Assembly: GCF_963678635.1 (NCBI RefSeq)
Contig: NC_087063.1
Coordinates: 52,093,220 to 52,157,219, forward strand
DNA from: Symsagittifera roscoffensis
Taxonomy: Eukaryota > Xenacoelomorpha > Acoela > Convolutidae
DNA length: 64,000 nucleotides
Direction: 5' to 3'
The position numbers and the translations under genes were made by a program. Shown here one piece after another: positions 26,133 through 39,860 of this stretch (positions within the stretch are counted from its first letter, which is position 1; each line of letters begins with the position of its first letter). Below the pieces are notes generated by a model, which worked only from the letters and a program-made list of their open reading frames with translations, made no database searches and had not been told where the DNA came from.

Positions 26133-27659
26133 CTGAAACATCACAGCTGATAAAACATGGTTACTATCGACATTTTACAATGTCTTTCAAAACTTCAGTC
26201 GAAATTTTACAAAAGCAACCGACAAAAATTTTATCCGATACAAAGTCGCAAAAATTGAGAAAAAAAATTACTAAACCATGATTTGCTTAACTTTTTTTAA
26301 ACAAAATATCGTACTTTTTTTTAGAGTATTCATATCCAATCATTTTACCCAGTTTTTCTCAAGTGAATACCTCTACCTCATTTGTTTGACCAAAAATTCG
26401 CGCAACAAGTGGTTCACTTTTACACGACATATCAAATCAAAAATCTGNNNNNNNNNNNNNNNNNNNNNNNNNNNNNNNNNNNNNNNNNNNNNNNNNNNNN
26501 NNNNNNNNNNNNNNNNNNNNNNNNNNNNNNNNNNNNNNNNNNNNNNNNNNNNNNNNNNNNNNNNNNNNNNNNNNNNNNNNNNNNNNNNNNNNNNNNNNNN
26601 NNNNNNNNNNNNNNNNNNNNNNNNNNNNNNNNNNNNNNNNNNNNNNNAACATAGCTAAAAGACAAGTGGAAAAGGTTCAATGGAAGGAAGGAAACAGATA
26701 AAAAACCAACTTGATTTAAAAAAACGTCCACTCTTAGTTTCAAATTTAAAAAATATATGACCTAAGCCCTTATTGCTATTTAAGAGGAACTTATGGCAGA
26801 CACTTTTTTGATAACCTAACTTAATTTGAAAAATCTGCATTAATCAATAAATTTTTTAAATTCTCCTTTCAAAACCAGAAGTCCTTCATGTTTTTTGCGC
26901 CATTTCCAGTTTGCATTGGAAGAGTGAAAATTGCCTATTTTTCAGCAAATTAACTTAAATTGAACTCAAAAAACGAATATATCTCTAAGTGCAGTCATAG
27001 TTGCTTTAAAATTTTTGAATGAAAATCTAAAGTTATTGAAGCATTTGAAGAATTTTTCCTAGCCTATATAAGAAGACCTATATAAGAAGACCTTCTTCAA
27101 GACCTATTTAAGAATCTTACTTCATCATTGGACTCTTAAACAACCACAGCCAGGAAATTTGATATTGAAATTTTGATTACTATTTTTGAATGAGTTAATA
27201 ATTAAACATTAATGCCAAACTGTGCACTGGATAGGAGCGCAATTTTTGCTGTATGTTCCAGGGTTCCAGAGACAAGTTTTTAAACATTTGAAAATTTTGT
27301 CGGAACGATCAAAGGAAAGTAAAGAACAAAAAAAGAACAAAGGGAGCGTCGTTGTTGCGGAATCCGCTGACAATGCACAAAATGAACAGTTTGGCCTCGT
27401 AATGAAACTGAAAAAACCTTTAGGCAATCCACTAAATTAAAATATTGCGAAAAAATTTAAGGAATTACTTTTTCACGTCTTTTAACTTTGTGAAAAGATG
27501 AAAATCAGCCCAGTTTTAGAAAAAATGGTTGTTTTGTTTTTATTATTTGATCGATTTTGGCATTTTGTTTTCATTGTTTCTAAATGGCAGTCGGAACATT
27601 CAAGACTTCGCCCTGATACAAGCAAGTAGTCTTGTTGATACTTACGAACTCAAATTTAC
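26133..27659. other. Putative intron 5 of GT43 gene B
   Basis: No exon is recognised. It contains the assembly gap. Open frames at 27209-27440 on both strands are unexplained and have no splice or domain support. Confidence 0.45.
26448..26647. other. Assembly gap of 200 N
   Basis: An exactly 200-base run of N, the usual scaffold placeholder; the true length is unknown. All frames crossing it are artefacts. Confidence 1.
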
Positions 27660-27726
27660 CGTGTTTATATTCCATTTCTGTTGCCTTCAGCTTCAACGAG
27701 CTCAAAAACTTGCTTTCCTGATGACT
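27660..27726 (-). CDS. GT43 gene B exon 5 ('HQESKFL' exon)
   Basis: Between TTTTCAG|AGT and CACG|GTAAAT lies a 67-base exon reading 'SHQESKFLSSLKLKATEME'. It has the same length, phase and QES/MES motif as exon 5 of gene A. The next upstream exon is not found before element 2, so that element probably sits in intron 4. The nearest suitable exon 4 is at 53173-53051. Confidence 0.7.
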
Positions 27727-28405
27727 CTGAAAATAAAAGATACATATTTCGCTAAATGGGCAAGGCAAATGGTTTTTTAACTTCGCGTAGCAAGAGAGCA
27801 GGAGACCAAAATGACTATCCGAATTATGACTAGTCCTAACTAGAAAGTAATTAGTTCGGATAGCGATTTAAGTCTTATTGTATTTATTGTATTTGTCTTA
27901 TTTGTATTTTGGGGTTCTATATCCTGTTGGGGTTGTAAAAGTGAAGAAGTTTTAAAACACCTGGTTTTGAACTAGATTATGTATTTTATCATTGCAATAA
28001 TGAAATACAAAATTAGTTTGAAAAACAGGTGTTTTCATACTTTTTCCCTTTTACTGCCTTAACAGGATACACAATTTACTGCTCGGGTGACAAAAAGAAT
28101 TAGATAAAATGTATCAGTGACGAGTCAATTATTAGTCTTTGAGGATCTTTAGAAAATCCCACTTATCAAAAATCTACCAACATTTGAGGCAGTTTTATAT
28201 GCATAAATTTATAGATAATTGTAAAACACTGTCATGTCAACAAACTTTAATAGCATCACGATCAAATGGAAATTACGACTGTGCATTAAAACAAATTTAA
28301 GAATCAATCAGTTAATGGTTACATTGTATAAGAGGTGAATATTGGACTCTCCGCCACTGCACATTGAAAAAGTTCGAGAAAAAATTCCACCCAGCAAAGT
28401 TTTGC
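27727..28405. other. Sequence left of element 2, no gene seen
   Basis: About 680 AT-rich bases; presumed intron of gene B. Confidence 0.4.
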
Positions 28406-28409
28406 AAAC
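28406..28409. repeat. Target-site duplication, left, element 2
   Basis: AAAC here and again at 40592-40595, directly outside the LTRs. Confidence 0.8.
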
Positions 28410-28817
28410 TGAGTTAGGACCGAAGTGTAACTCATAGAGTAATTTCGGATAGGGTACACCGTCTGCTCGTCACGCTATCTTATTTTCGGCCGGATAGATT
28501 CGTGCAACTTCTTAGTCTAATACCGATCCTAATCTTACTCTTATACTATCTAGTCTCAGGTTGTTTAACTAGTCTCTGCTAGGCTCAATAGATCTAGGGT
28601 ATACTGGTTTATTGCGGCTGCTGAAGTGCTCGGGAGAGTCCAACTAATTTCTAAGTTAAATTCAAATCTCTCTGGTGCTGAAATTACAAGTAACTTCAGC
28701 ACTTACAAATAAGTGGGTTGTTAGTTAGATGGATCATGATTGGTTAATATTAAATACTTTACATTGGTAAAACATTTAATTTATCCAATCATAAAATGTA
28801 GTTTAGATCAGGTTCCA
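28410..28817 (-). repeat. 3' LTR of element 2 (408 bp)
   Basis: Reverse complement of the same LTR family. It matches 40184-40591 and differs from the element 1 LTR by a few substitutions and a 2-base length change. Confidence 0.95.
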
Positions 28818-30382
28818 CCCATCCGGGTTTTACAGAGTTTTTTTAGAATAGTTCTTCTGCAATTCGAAGGATGGATGATGGACGTTTGTTTTTGGCGAAC
28901 ATCATAATTTTCTTCCGTTTCCTCTTTTGTTAGGGAAGTTCCAGGAAGCTGGAGTTAGAGACATAAGACGTTGTGTCTTCTAGTGACAACGACTACGTCT
29001 TTGCAACAAACTCAAATCTGATTTCAGAATGGTTTGCCATGTCAGGTTTTTCTGTTCTGCGTGGAGAACTTCTTTTGTGTATGATCTAGTTTGGGAATGG
29101 CGTGGAGATTGTGCGTGGAGGGGATGCCTGGTTACTCGGATCTGTACGTATACTTGAACATCGAGGTGGTCATTGGTCTAGTTCAATGAAGTCCTTTTCT
29201 GCGAGGTCAAGTCGTACTCTAAATCCTTTGAGTTGTGATTGTGAGCGGCATATCGATTGTAGTTGGTCATTCTCTCTCGAGTGTAGTGGGGTCGTCTTGT
29301 CTTTTGATGTTCGTCCTTGGTGTTGTATTCTGATCTATATATTGCATCATGTGATTTTACATTTTATAAAACTTTTATTAGTTTAATATTTTTTAATAAT
29401 GATTTTAGTTAGTTGTTTTCACAAAAGCTTTTTGTTTTAGTTCGGTTATTTTGAAGAGTTACTCACACTTGAGTAGCTCTTATTAAAAATAGTGGTGTGG
29501 TCACAAAGCGTGGATGTAGCGCGGTGGGTTAGGCCGGCTATAGAGCATGCTCAGGACGTCCTTCCTGGTGGGTTAGGCCAGGAGTGGGAGTATGATTTCA
29601 TGCGGTTTTTGTGAGGGGTCCTGTTATGTGACAACGTTTTATGTTGAGTTTGTTGTGGTCTTACTTATGTTTTGTTGGTTGTGTCCTTTTTTCAAAAATC
29701 AAATTGTTTGTGGTATGGGTTTGTCTTTCGACTTTTTTGTGTTTTATTATTTCTTTCTTAGACTTTATAATAGTCTTCAAAAGAATAAATTATCCAGTTT
29801 TAAACTGGGTTAATCCGGTTTGGGTACCGTTGGTTTCTTTTTCTAAGTCATGCTGTTATTCTATGATTTGTGGTATTTAGTAAGCTGCGTTGGTTAGTTT
29901 TGTTTAGTATATGATTCCTTTCCAACCGGGTTAAAGGAAAGTTTGAAACATGTTATTATATGTTAGAGTTGTTGAGTGTGAAAACTTGAAACTGAAATTC
30001 ATTATTTTAAACAATTCTTCGTGGGCGAGCTGTGCGAGTGTGGATAGAATTTCTGTGCGAAAGAATGAAAATATCAAAAGGTTAGTACTGCATTTGCATT
30101 TATTTAATTTACTACATAGAATTTAGAAATTTACTGCTAGTCATGGGGGAATATTAAGATACAAATTTTCATCATAATTAGATTTACTGCTTGTGGGGGA
30201 AAATTTTAGAAATGAATTTACTGCATTGGTATTAAATTTATAAATTTATAAGTGTAAGAGATTAATAGAATTTTTAAAATCTGTTTGATGAAATTTGCGA
30301 TTTTTATTTGTCTTTTGTGGTTTTTGTAGGTGATCGTCGGATGAAGGCTAAAAATCTAAAGAAAACATGAATAAAGTATGGT

Positions 30383-30385
<3 letters not shown>
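28818..30385 (-). other. 3' UTR of element 2
   Basis: Homologous to 22685-24193 of element 1, including the palindrome cluster, the hairpin at 29454-29481, the GCAGTAAAT words and the two intron acceptors. The antisense frames at 29102-29386 and 29592-29813 mirror those of element 1. Confidence 0.85.

Positions 30386-30432
<47 letters not shown>
30386..30432 (-). repeat. 47-base poly(A)/poly(T) at the internal deletion junction
   Basis: The coding strand runs GACTCTCC, then 47 A, then CTCACCAT. In element 1 the flanks correspond to about 15910 and 22685, so about 6.8 kb is missing. Both parental flanks are A-rich, which fits a template switch or slippage during reverse transcription. Confidence 0.9.
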
Positions 30433-30433
<1 letters not shown>

Positions 30434-33400
30434 GAGAGTCTTTATGGTTTTGTGTATTATTTTTGGTGGCGGTTGGTTTTGTGTTTTGATTTTCGGTGGG
30501 GTTATCATTTTGTTCTGTGTTTTTCAGATGTGGTTCATTTTGAATGATTTTTAATCCTGTGAAAGAATATAATTGAGTTAATTCGCGGAGTGCGTATTCT
30601 TTTGGGTAATAAGGTAATAGGTTGTTTCGATGTTGAACGATTTCTTTTGTGTTTGAGTCGGTAATTTTATATGTGACATCAGTGGGTTTTGCAATTATTT
30701 GGTATGGTCCTTTTCGAGGGGGTTGTAATTTTTTAGAAATTCCTTTTTGAGTATTAAAATTAGGTATTAAAACAAATGTTCCAATTTTTAAATCGGAGGC
30801 TGGTGTAAAACGTGAATTGATTTGTTCATTGATGTTTTGTCTTTGTAATAACTTTTTTGTTATTTTTTGATAAATTTCATTGTGTTTTTTATCTCTATTT
30901 AGAATCCATTCGGTGTGTGTACCGGAGGCTAGTTTAAGAATTTGTGGGTGATGAAAATGATCTTCATCGTGTGTATGTAAAGGTAGGTTATAACAAATTG
31001 AGTCTTTATTTGGTTGACAATAACCTTGTGCGTTTTTATGAGAATTTGCTGTAAACATTATTGGTTTGCGTGGCTTTTGGTTAAAAACCATTTCGTATGG
31101 TGACATTCCTAAAGTTGTCGTTATTTGTGAATTATATGCTAAGGGAAATAATTTTACATCTGCTGACCATTCGGTATATTTTGTATCATTTCCGTTGATG
31201 ATACATCTAAGATATTCTTGTAATGAACGGTTCATACCTTCGACTAAGCCGTTTGTCCAAGGTGCATGAGATGTACGTGGTTTGTGTTTAATATTATATA
31301 AATGACATAGTGTGATAATTTCATTATTTATGAATTCTGTACCGTTGTCTGTAACTAAAATTTCTGGTAGTCCGAATTTTGCTATCCAGTGTTCATAGAG
31401 TGTTGTGTAAGCGTAATAAGCGTTACAATGTGGTACTGGGTTAAGTGCTACATAATGTGTGAATGCGTCAACAATTACCATAATGTAGGAGTTTCCTTCT
31501 GATGAGGGTGAAATTGGTCCTTTGGTATCAAATGAGATACGATGGTTAAAGTACAAGCTTTGTCCTTTAAAATCTTGTTTTTGTGCTATTTGTTTTTGAT
31601 TTGGGTAAGGTTTATTTAGTTGACATACTATACAATCATTGCATAGTACTTTTATCCAAATTGGTGCATTTGGGAAGTAAAAATTTTGTATAAAATTTGA
31701 ATATGTTTTTTCTGATCCAGAGTGTCCTTTAATATTTTGTGTATGTGAAATATTAAAAGCTATAAGAATCATACTTAAAGGGAGACATGGAACTGTAGAT
31801 TCATTCAGGTTATACTCTAAAAGGTCTGTATTTTCGTTAATTGTTGTGTTGTTAAATTTGCGAAAGTATCGGAGGAGTGTTTTGTTTCCTAGAATGGTTG
31901 AATCTGCTTTGATAGGTTTAGTTTTATATTTGTGCCATGATTTCAGTTGTCGAATTACTGGGTCAAGGTTTTGATATTGTTTCAGTGTTGAAATTGTAAT
32001 TGTTTCTGTTGGGGGGAGAAAAATGTTTTCGATTTCTAATTTAGATAAGGGTATTGTGTCAAGTGGGTCGTGAAGGTCAAAAACTTGATTTATTGTGTAT
32101 TTTGAATCATTTGTTTGTGGTCCTGATAAATTTATTTTATCAGTTAAATCTTCTTTTTCAATTAGTGGAAAATGGTCTTTTTTAGGCGGGTGTTGTTTTG
32201 TTCGTTTTTGTTGGGTGTTATTTTTTATCCATTGAGAATATGGGATTGGTTTGAAAGTTGATGTTCCAAGTAAATCAACTTCATAATGATTATTTTGACA
32301 ATCTAAATAAAGTGGGAAATGTTGTAAATTATTTATTTGTGATTGTTCAATATCAGTTTTAACTGCATATTTGCATTCTAATCGGGGTGATGTTTCGTTT
32401 TCTGCAAGGTAGAATTTTATGTTTTTGGGTATTTCAACTGTTGTTTTTCGTGTAAGTAATTCAGGTGGTGTATTTCGACTTAAGGTGTCTGGTAATGCAA
32501 GATTTTTTCCTGCAGTCCAAACTATATGTAAGTTTGGAAATTTCATTAGAATTAGTTGAAATCTGTAAACTCGGTGGTTTGGGTTAGATTTTTGTGTAAA
32601 GAGAAAGATGATTGGTTTATGGTCTGTGAATAGAACTGTTGGATGTTTTGATCCAAGTATCAGAAATTCATATTCTGTCAGTGTATATATTATGGCTGTG
32701 CATTCTCTCATTAGAGTTGAGAGTCGTAGCTCTGCTTGAGTGAATAATCGAGAATTTGCTGATATGAGGTTCATTTTATTTGTACCATTATGTGATTGTA
32801 ATAGTGCTGCACCGATGCCAAAGTTCGAAGCATCGCACATTGCATAAAATGGTTGATTTGAGTCTGGAATTGTATTTGAAATTTGTTCAGTTAAAAGTTT
32901 CTTTATTTCTTCAAATCGTGTTTGATGTTCTGTGTTCCATTCAAAATTATTTTGTTGTCTAAGGATGTTATAAAATGGTCGTAGATATAATTGCATTTTA
33001 TAAACATATTTACTTAAAAAGTTTAACATTCCAAGAAATTCTTGGATTTTCTTTTTATTTGTTGGTGGTTGAAGTTTTTGAATAGCGTCAATGCGTGATT
33101 TCAATGGAGTGATTGTTTTTCTTTCTATATTATGTCCTAAGAATTTAACTCTTGTCAAAAAGAAGTGTGATTTATCGGGGGCGGCCTTCAGATTTTCGTT
33201 CTGAAGTATTTGGTGATATTTTTCTAAAACTTTGAACATCTCGTCTTTTGTTTGTGATTGCATAAAAACATCGTCTAAATAGGTGATTGCGTTTTTCTTG
33301 AGTATTAGTGGTCTAAAAATTTTGCTCATAAAAGCTGAAAATGCTGCTGGTCCTATGGATATTCCATAGAATAAGCGGTTGAATTCATATTGTTGGTTTC

Positions 33401-35423
33401 CGATAACAAATTGTGTTAAACGTCGTGATTGTTCATCTAGTGGCATTTGATTGTATGCACTATTCATATCGGCGGTTGTAAAGTATTTGCCGTTTATTTT
33501 TGTTAAAATAACTTGTATTGGTTCAATGGGCCAATTACATTTTGATTCATCTATAAGTGAATTGAGGTATCTAGCGTCGAGAACGATTTTTAATGATTCT
33601 CCTTTAGCTAGAATGATAACAGGGTTGATGAATGTGTTGCCTTTTGGTTGTTCTTCTTTGTTTACTGGTGATATAATGTTGTATTGTTCTAAAATATCGA
33701 GTAATCTGTTTACTTTATCATGTAAGTGAATTGGTACTTTACTTGCTCTCTGTTTTTTGAAAACTGCGTCTGGTTTTAACGGGAGATGTAGTGATGAACT
33801 GATTTTGCCAACATCAAATTTTGATGTTGCATAGACTGATGAATATTTAATTAGCTGTTTGGCTAACTTTTCGAATTCGTCTTGTGTTATTTGTGAATGT
33901 TGGAAATTAAACATTGTTAAAAATTTCTGTTGGTCCTCTGTGTAGTTACTTATGTTGAATGTAGGTTTGAAATATGGAGTTTTTGTGAAATAATCCGTAT
34001 TTCTGTTTTCGTTACTTATTATATTATTTATAGATAATTCTTCATTAAGAATTGTAGATTGGCAAATATCTAGTAATTGGAGTATATTATTTACGCGATA
34101 GGCTTTTTCGTGTATTGGTGATATTGTAGCGTTGGTTTCGCAGTATCCTAAAAGTCCTAAAGGTAATGTTACTTGGTAAGGTGTGTTGTTATAGACATGT
34201 AAAGAAATGATATCGGAATTCGAATTTTTCAAATATTTTATGGATGAGATTGTGATTTTGAAAAATTTGTGAATAGGTTTGAATTCAAATTCTGACATAT
34301 AAAATTTTTGTTTGTTTTGTTCTTTATCATATTGGTGAACTTGTTTGATTGAAAAATTATAGATATTTCCTGATAGTGGTTTTAGGTGTTTTCTTTGTTT
34401 GTTAAATATCGGGTAGAATTTTGAAAAGAATGGTGGTTGTTTATTTAATCTTTGAAAAAATGTTAAGGATGTTTCTTTTGTTTTTGTATATTTATCTTTG
34501 ATTAATATTTTACTATTTAGTATGTTAATTGTTGGTATATACTTCGAAATAAATGGTATTCCAATGATATTATATTTAATGTCGGTGATATGGAATATTT
34601 GTTTAAATGGCTTATTTAAAATTTTGCTTTGTTCCATTGTTCTGGTGGGGAGGAGAAATAATTGGATTTTTCCGTAGTTTATCAATGTTGATCCTTGTGC
34701 TGTTGCTAACTTACTGGAGGTTTCAAGAGGTATTAACTTTGGGTGTAAAGTTTTTATTTCATTCCATGTGGGGATGTTTATTATGTTTGATTCTGCTCCT
34801 GAATCAATTAAAAAATCTATTTCAAGGTCTGGTGGTTGAAATTCTTTATTTCTTGGGCTTTCTAAGAGAAATGGTATTGTCCAAATTTTTTCTTTGGGTT
34901 GTTCTTTTTGTATATTTTGATAAATGTGGTTTGTATTCAAGCATTTTGTTTTGGTATTTTTATTGGTTTGATTTGTAGTGTTAATCTCATTTGTTTCTTG
35001 CGTCGTTGGTGTGGAATTTATGGGTGTAGTGTAATAATTTTGAAGAAATTCTGATTGATTTTCATATATGTGTGATGAAAAGGGTTGTTCATATATGACA
35101 GATTCATAGTCATTTTCGACTTTTATCATATTGATAGAAAGAGTGTTTTCAGTATCACTTTCTGAATCTGATGATGTACAGTTTATTTGATTGAGTTGTA
35201 ACGTATCAGTTACTGTGTCATCAATACCTGGAGGGTCTGATGTTGTTTCTGGATTTGACTGTACTTGATTGATTTGTCTTTGATGTTTAGGTGTACTACT
35301 TCTGTGGCGATTATTAGAATTATTATAGTTATTATTATTCCGGTGTGGTGATTGGGAATAATTTCTATAACGATTATTATAACTTGGGTGTCGATTTTGT
35401 GAATTATTTCGCGATCTGTTTTG
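30433..35423 (-). pseudogene. Pol part of element 2 (truncated)
   Basis: The frame from near 35423 carries protease, RT with YLDD, RNase H, integrase DD35E and the GPY domain, nearly identical to element 1. It keeps proline (codon at 33350-33348) in the RT block where element 1 has leucine. The C-terminus is lost and runs into lysines encoded by the poly(A). No fresh start codon at its beginning is likely to be used. The first ATG in frame is at 35129, upstream of the protease. Confidence 0.9.
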
Positions 35424-37820
35424 TAATTATTGTTTGGTCTGTTATAGTTCGATCTATTATATGAGTTATTCCTTGATCGATTGTTCGGGTAATTCTGGTT
35501 TCGGTTGTTTGAATAACTTCTATTTCGATTATAGGAGTAGTTTCTATTCCTATTGTATGATGAATTTCGTGATTGGTTGTTTGGATAGTAGTTATTTCTT
35601 GATTGGGAATTAGATCTAGAAACAAATCGTTGTGTATTTGAATTTGATCTGGAGTAGTTATTTCGACTATTTGGTCTATTGTAGTGATTTTGTGATGAAT
35701 TATACGTGTTTCTTCGTTCTGGTGATCTTCCTCTATAACTTGAGTTATATGGTGATTGATTTCTTGTATAATTTGTATTGTTCGGGAGTGGTTTTCCTGA
35801 ACTGTTGTTGCTGTGGACTGTTTTGTTCGGTAGATTTTGATCTTTTTTCATGTATTGATAGAATGATTTATTTGGTTCTTTATATTTTTGAGGTTTATTT
35901 TGATTATCTTGCTGTTTTTGTCTACATTCGGAAATACTATGTCCGTATCGTCGGCAATAATTACACCATTTTTTGAAAGATGGTTTGCCTTTAAAGTTTG
36001 GGTTCTTTTCGTAGATATTGAGTATTTCAGTGATTTTTTCAACGAGGTCTGTCTCTGATTCCTGTATATTATTAATATTAGTGGGAGTCGTTTCAATTCT
36101 GTTAACGTATTGTAGTTTCAGATTTTCCGTTTCTTCTAGTTTCATCGTGATTTCTGCTTGTTCTAATTTGTCTACTAGTTTTCGAAAATCTAAATCGGGT
36201 TCTCGAATTGAAGAAGGATGTGATGCTCTCTTTTTTATTGCTATTTTCCTTAATTGTGGTGTTAAGGTCATCATTAAGATTTCTGTCATCTTTGTGTTTT
36301 TATAGTCATGTGTATTTAATGAATATGCTTTTCGAACTAGTGTTTCGATTCGTACTGCTATTTGCTTGATGGTTTCGTTTGGTAGTCTGCGAATTTCATT
36401 ACATAAAACTCTTTGTTGTTGTTTGTTTCTTTCGGAGTCAAACATTTTTGAAAATTCTTGTGTAAACCTTTTCCAGTTTGATTTTATTTCTAGAGGTAGT
36501 ACTGAAAACCATTTTTGGGCTGCGCCATCTAAGGTTGTTTGTATTAACGCTGTGCGTCGATGTATCCAGTTTTGATGTAGTGGCGTATTAATGGGTTCAG
36601 GTCCAATATTTAAAATCAGGTTTGCTGTTACTGCATTTAAATAATCTTCTACAGAGTATTCAGGGTCTGTTCCTGTGAAAACCATTAAAGGTTTGTTTGA
36701 TGTTATTGATGATCCACCCATAAGGTATGGATTCATTGTCATTTGTAATGATTCTGCTGCATTTGGCATTTGAGAAAAATTTGAAAGTTGGTTTCTTGTT
36801 ATCTCATGTTGTTGGAGATAATATGGGAGTGGTATTTCATTTTGCATTTGTGATGGTTGATACGAGTGTGCAGTCATTGGATTTTGTTGTTGAATTGGTT
36901 GAAAAGATTGTGTATTAATTAGATTTTGTTGTTGAATTGGTTGTTGATTTTGTGCATCTATTGGTTGTGGAGAAAAATTTCTATGATTTGTACGTGTTCT
37001 CTGTATTCCTTGTCTACGATATTCTTGAGTATTTTGTGCAAATATATCTGGTTGTAAGAAATCATCATCTGAGGATAAATAATCCATTTGATAAGATGTT
37101 TGTTTTTTATTTTTATTTTGTTGAAAAAATGGGTAATTTTCACTGTGATCCCGTGGAGGATTTGTTTGGAAATTTGTTGAATTAGGTTGGGCCATTGGGT
37201 TATCCCAATTTCGAGATCTTGTATATTGGTTAAAATTTCTTTGTGGTTGATTATATGTTTTTGATGGATGTGTATAATTATAATTATGGTCTGCAAAGTT
37301 GTTTCTAGTGAATGTTTTGCGTGTTTTTGATGGTATTGTCATGGGTCTGTATGTTTGGTAATCCATATGTGAATATTTAGGGGCAACCGAAGGTTTAACG
37401 GTTGATTGTAAGGTTACCTGTGTTTGTGAAGGATTTGTATTTCTTGGTGTTGTTAAATTTGGGCGTATTGGTGAAATACTTTGTTGTGTAGTTGTTGTGT
37501 GTACAATTTCTTCATTTATGAAGTGTGATGGTGTCTGGATATCTTGTTGAGTAAGATTCCTAGTTCCATTGAGGTTTTCATTGTGTATAACTGTAGAGTT
37601 TAAACTATTATTTTGTGTATCGGGCAAAAATGTATTATAGTTTAATGGTGTTGCATCAATTGTTAATGGTATTACTCTTACATAATCTCTTATGTAAGAT
37701 ATTGTACCTATTGCTTGACTTGAGATTGATTGTGGAAAGCTTATAAATGCGGGATGAGACCATTCGGGGTCCCAAACATAGTCTGATTGTTCTGTGATAG
37801 CGGTATCATCGTTCGACTTT
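35210..37820 (-). pseudogene. Gag middle part of element 2, between two frameshifts
   Basis: Relative to element 1 one base is missing near 37817 (in a C/A run) and one near 35423 (inside the Asn/Arg/Tyr tract). Between them the capsid-like region and the CCHC knuckle are intact. After the second shift the frame reads nonsense until a stop at 35210. Confidence 0.85.
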
Positions 37821-38487
37821 GGGGTCTAAAATTTTTTCTTGCTTGTGCAATTAAATCAATATTGTGTGTGAAGTAATCTATTATGAACCATGCCAAAATT
37901 TTTTGTAGATCGTGTTTTGTGTGTTGTGAAACGTCGTCTTTCGTGAAATTTTCTTTAATGATGTTTAAATAACTAGAGAGTAGTGTGATTTCATGTCGTA
38001 CTCTTAAATGTTTAGATGTTTCTGTCGGTGAGACATTTGTTATTGGGATTTCGTTTTCTAATATCGAAATATAACTATATATTATTGCGAAAACTTCATT
38101 GGTGAATATGGAGTTTGCTCTTTGTGAGTTTTGATATTGGATGCTTTTTATATATTCTGAAAAAACTTTTGAAAATTCTAAATCAAGATCGTCTGTTTGA
38201 ATTGTATATTTTCTATTATTATGGTTTGGTGAGGTGAATTCTATGGAGTAGATTCCATACTGTTGTGTTATGTTGCATATATCTTTTAGATAGTGATCTA
38301 TGATTTGTCTTTTGATTTTTACATCGGGGAACTCTGTTTTACATGGACTGATTCCGGGTTCAAATAAATTTACGAGTAAATTTTGACAAAATATGTGTTG
38401 TCCTCTATCAGTATCTGCGTCTACTATAAAAGGAAAGATTTCATCATCATCTGGAGTTTCTTCACCTGGAGTGTGCGTTGAGCTCAT
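37817..38487 (-). pseudogene. Gag N-terminal part of element 2 up to the first frameshift
   Basis: Starts with the same ATG and matches element 1 over about 223 codons, then shifts frame and stops at 37741. Confidence 0.85.
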
Positions 38488-38929
38488 TTTTTCGTTCGAT
38501 TACTGTTAATATGTAATTATTAATGTGTCGAATTGGTTGATTCCAATTGTATAAATGTACTGGTTTGTGTTTGTACTGCTTTTTTATTCTTCTTTTTCCT
38601 CTTTGTGATGAATTTGAAGTTGTTTCTGAGTCAGAGAAATATAATTGATCGTGAATTGGGCAATTTTTATCTATTGATTCTTTTAGTTTGTAAAGTTCGT
38701 CTAAACTGTTGGTTTCTGATTCTGAAAATGCGTTTCGATTTTTTGAAAATCTTTTTCGTGTTATTTGTCTTTGTTTCGTTATTATTTTTCTTTTTAGTGT
38801 TTGTCGTTTTGTTCGAATGTATCCAACTGTTTGTGTATGAGGTGTGATTACAAGGTCGTATTTTTTGTTATCTATTTCACAATTGTGTAAAACGATTGTT
38901 TGTTTATTTCCTAGGTTTTTAAATGACAT
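38462..38929 (-). CDS. ORF0 of element 2 (155 aa)
   Basis: Full-length counterpart of 7410-7877 with scattered substitutions and no break. It has the same Lys/Arg-rich blocks and the same 26-base overlap with gag. Confidence 0.65.
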   Translation of the reverse strand: MSFKNLGNKQTIVLHNCEIDNKKYDLVITPHTQTVGYIRTKRQTLKRKIITKQRQITRKRFSKNRNAFSESETNSLDELYKLKESIDKNCPIHDQLYFSDSETTSNSSQRGKRRIKKQYKHKPVHLYNWNQPIRHINNYILTVIERKNELNAHSR

Positions 38930-39860
38930 AAGGTTTAAAATGACGGATGCAAAAGGTTGTTAAATGATTTCTATTTTCCTAAACTGTTAGTTCTTACGAT
39001 TTTTTGGTTAGCTTAACCTGGGTCTGTTTGTTCAGGGTTGGAGAGAAAAGTATATCGATTCCGAAGAATGATTTTTACTTTCTCGTGACTAGTATAAGCT
39101 AAGGTGTTAACTTACTTAATCTTACTTAGGGGTAGTGATTGTGTTCAAGGGTTGGAGAATAGTAAATCGATCCACAAGGTTCAGGTATAATTAGAACGCG
39201 AGTAGTTCGTTAGATACTATTTTAAACTTACTAAGTCTAAGATTTATCCTGGGTCTGGTAAGAGGGGGGGTCAAGTGAAGGATGAATAACCGAAGTTCTT
39301 CACTGTTTATCCTAATTTGAATGATTAGTTTTGTTGAAAAATTTCTATTAGTCTTAGGTCTTTAGAAAGGGTTGGGTAGTGAATCGACGTTTGAGGTCGT
39401 TAGACACTAATTAAGTGGGTGGGGGAGAACAAAGTTGTTCTGTTTGATCCAAGGATAAGCCTTGATGATCAAATTTGAAATTTAATTAAGTAGAAAATGA
39501 TTTAAGATCCAAGGATAAGCCTTGATGATCTGGTTTTAAAATTAAGTGAATTTAAGTTTTAATAAAATTTTAAATGTGTGTAAAGGAAAGATTTAGTGTT
39601 TTGATGATATTAGTGGGTTTATGATTGCTGTTATGTTTTAGGTGATGGAGCTGGAACAACAGGATGATTTATGATTACTAACCATTTATTGTCATGCTAC
39701 TAATTTTTATTTTTATTTTTCAATAAATATTTTTCAAACATGTTTTGTATAATACTGCAGAGTTTTAGGAAAACGATCTTAGATCTTTTTATCAATCGTT
39801 ATTGTATATTAATAAATTTGTTTAGCGCCTGAAATGATTTTGAAGAGTAACTTCAAGGTT

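Noticed and set aside
26278-26743. Frames of 71-126 codons across the N run
   Set aside because: Made of unknown bases; artefacts of the gap.
27209-27440. Overlapping 72-codon frames on both strands, one ending in 'VWH'
   Set aside because: The VWH is followed at once by a stop and lacks an acceptor and the rest of the GT43 last exon.
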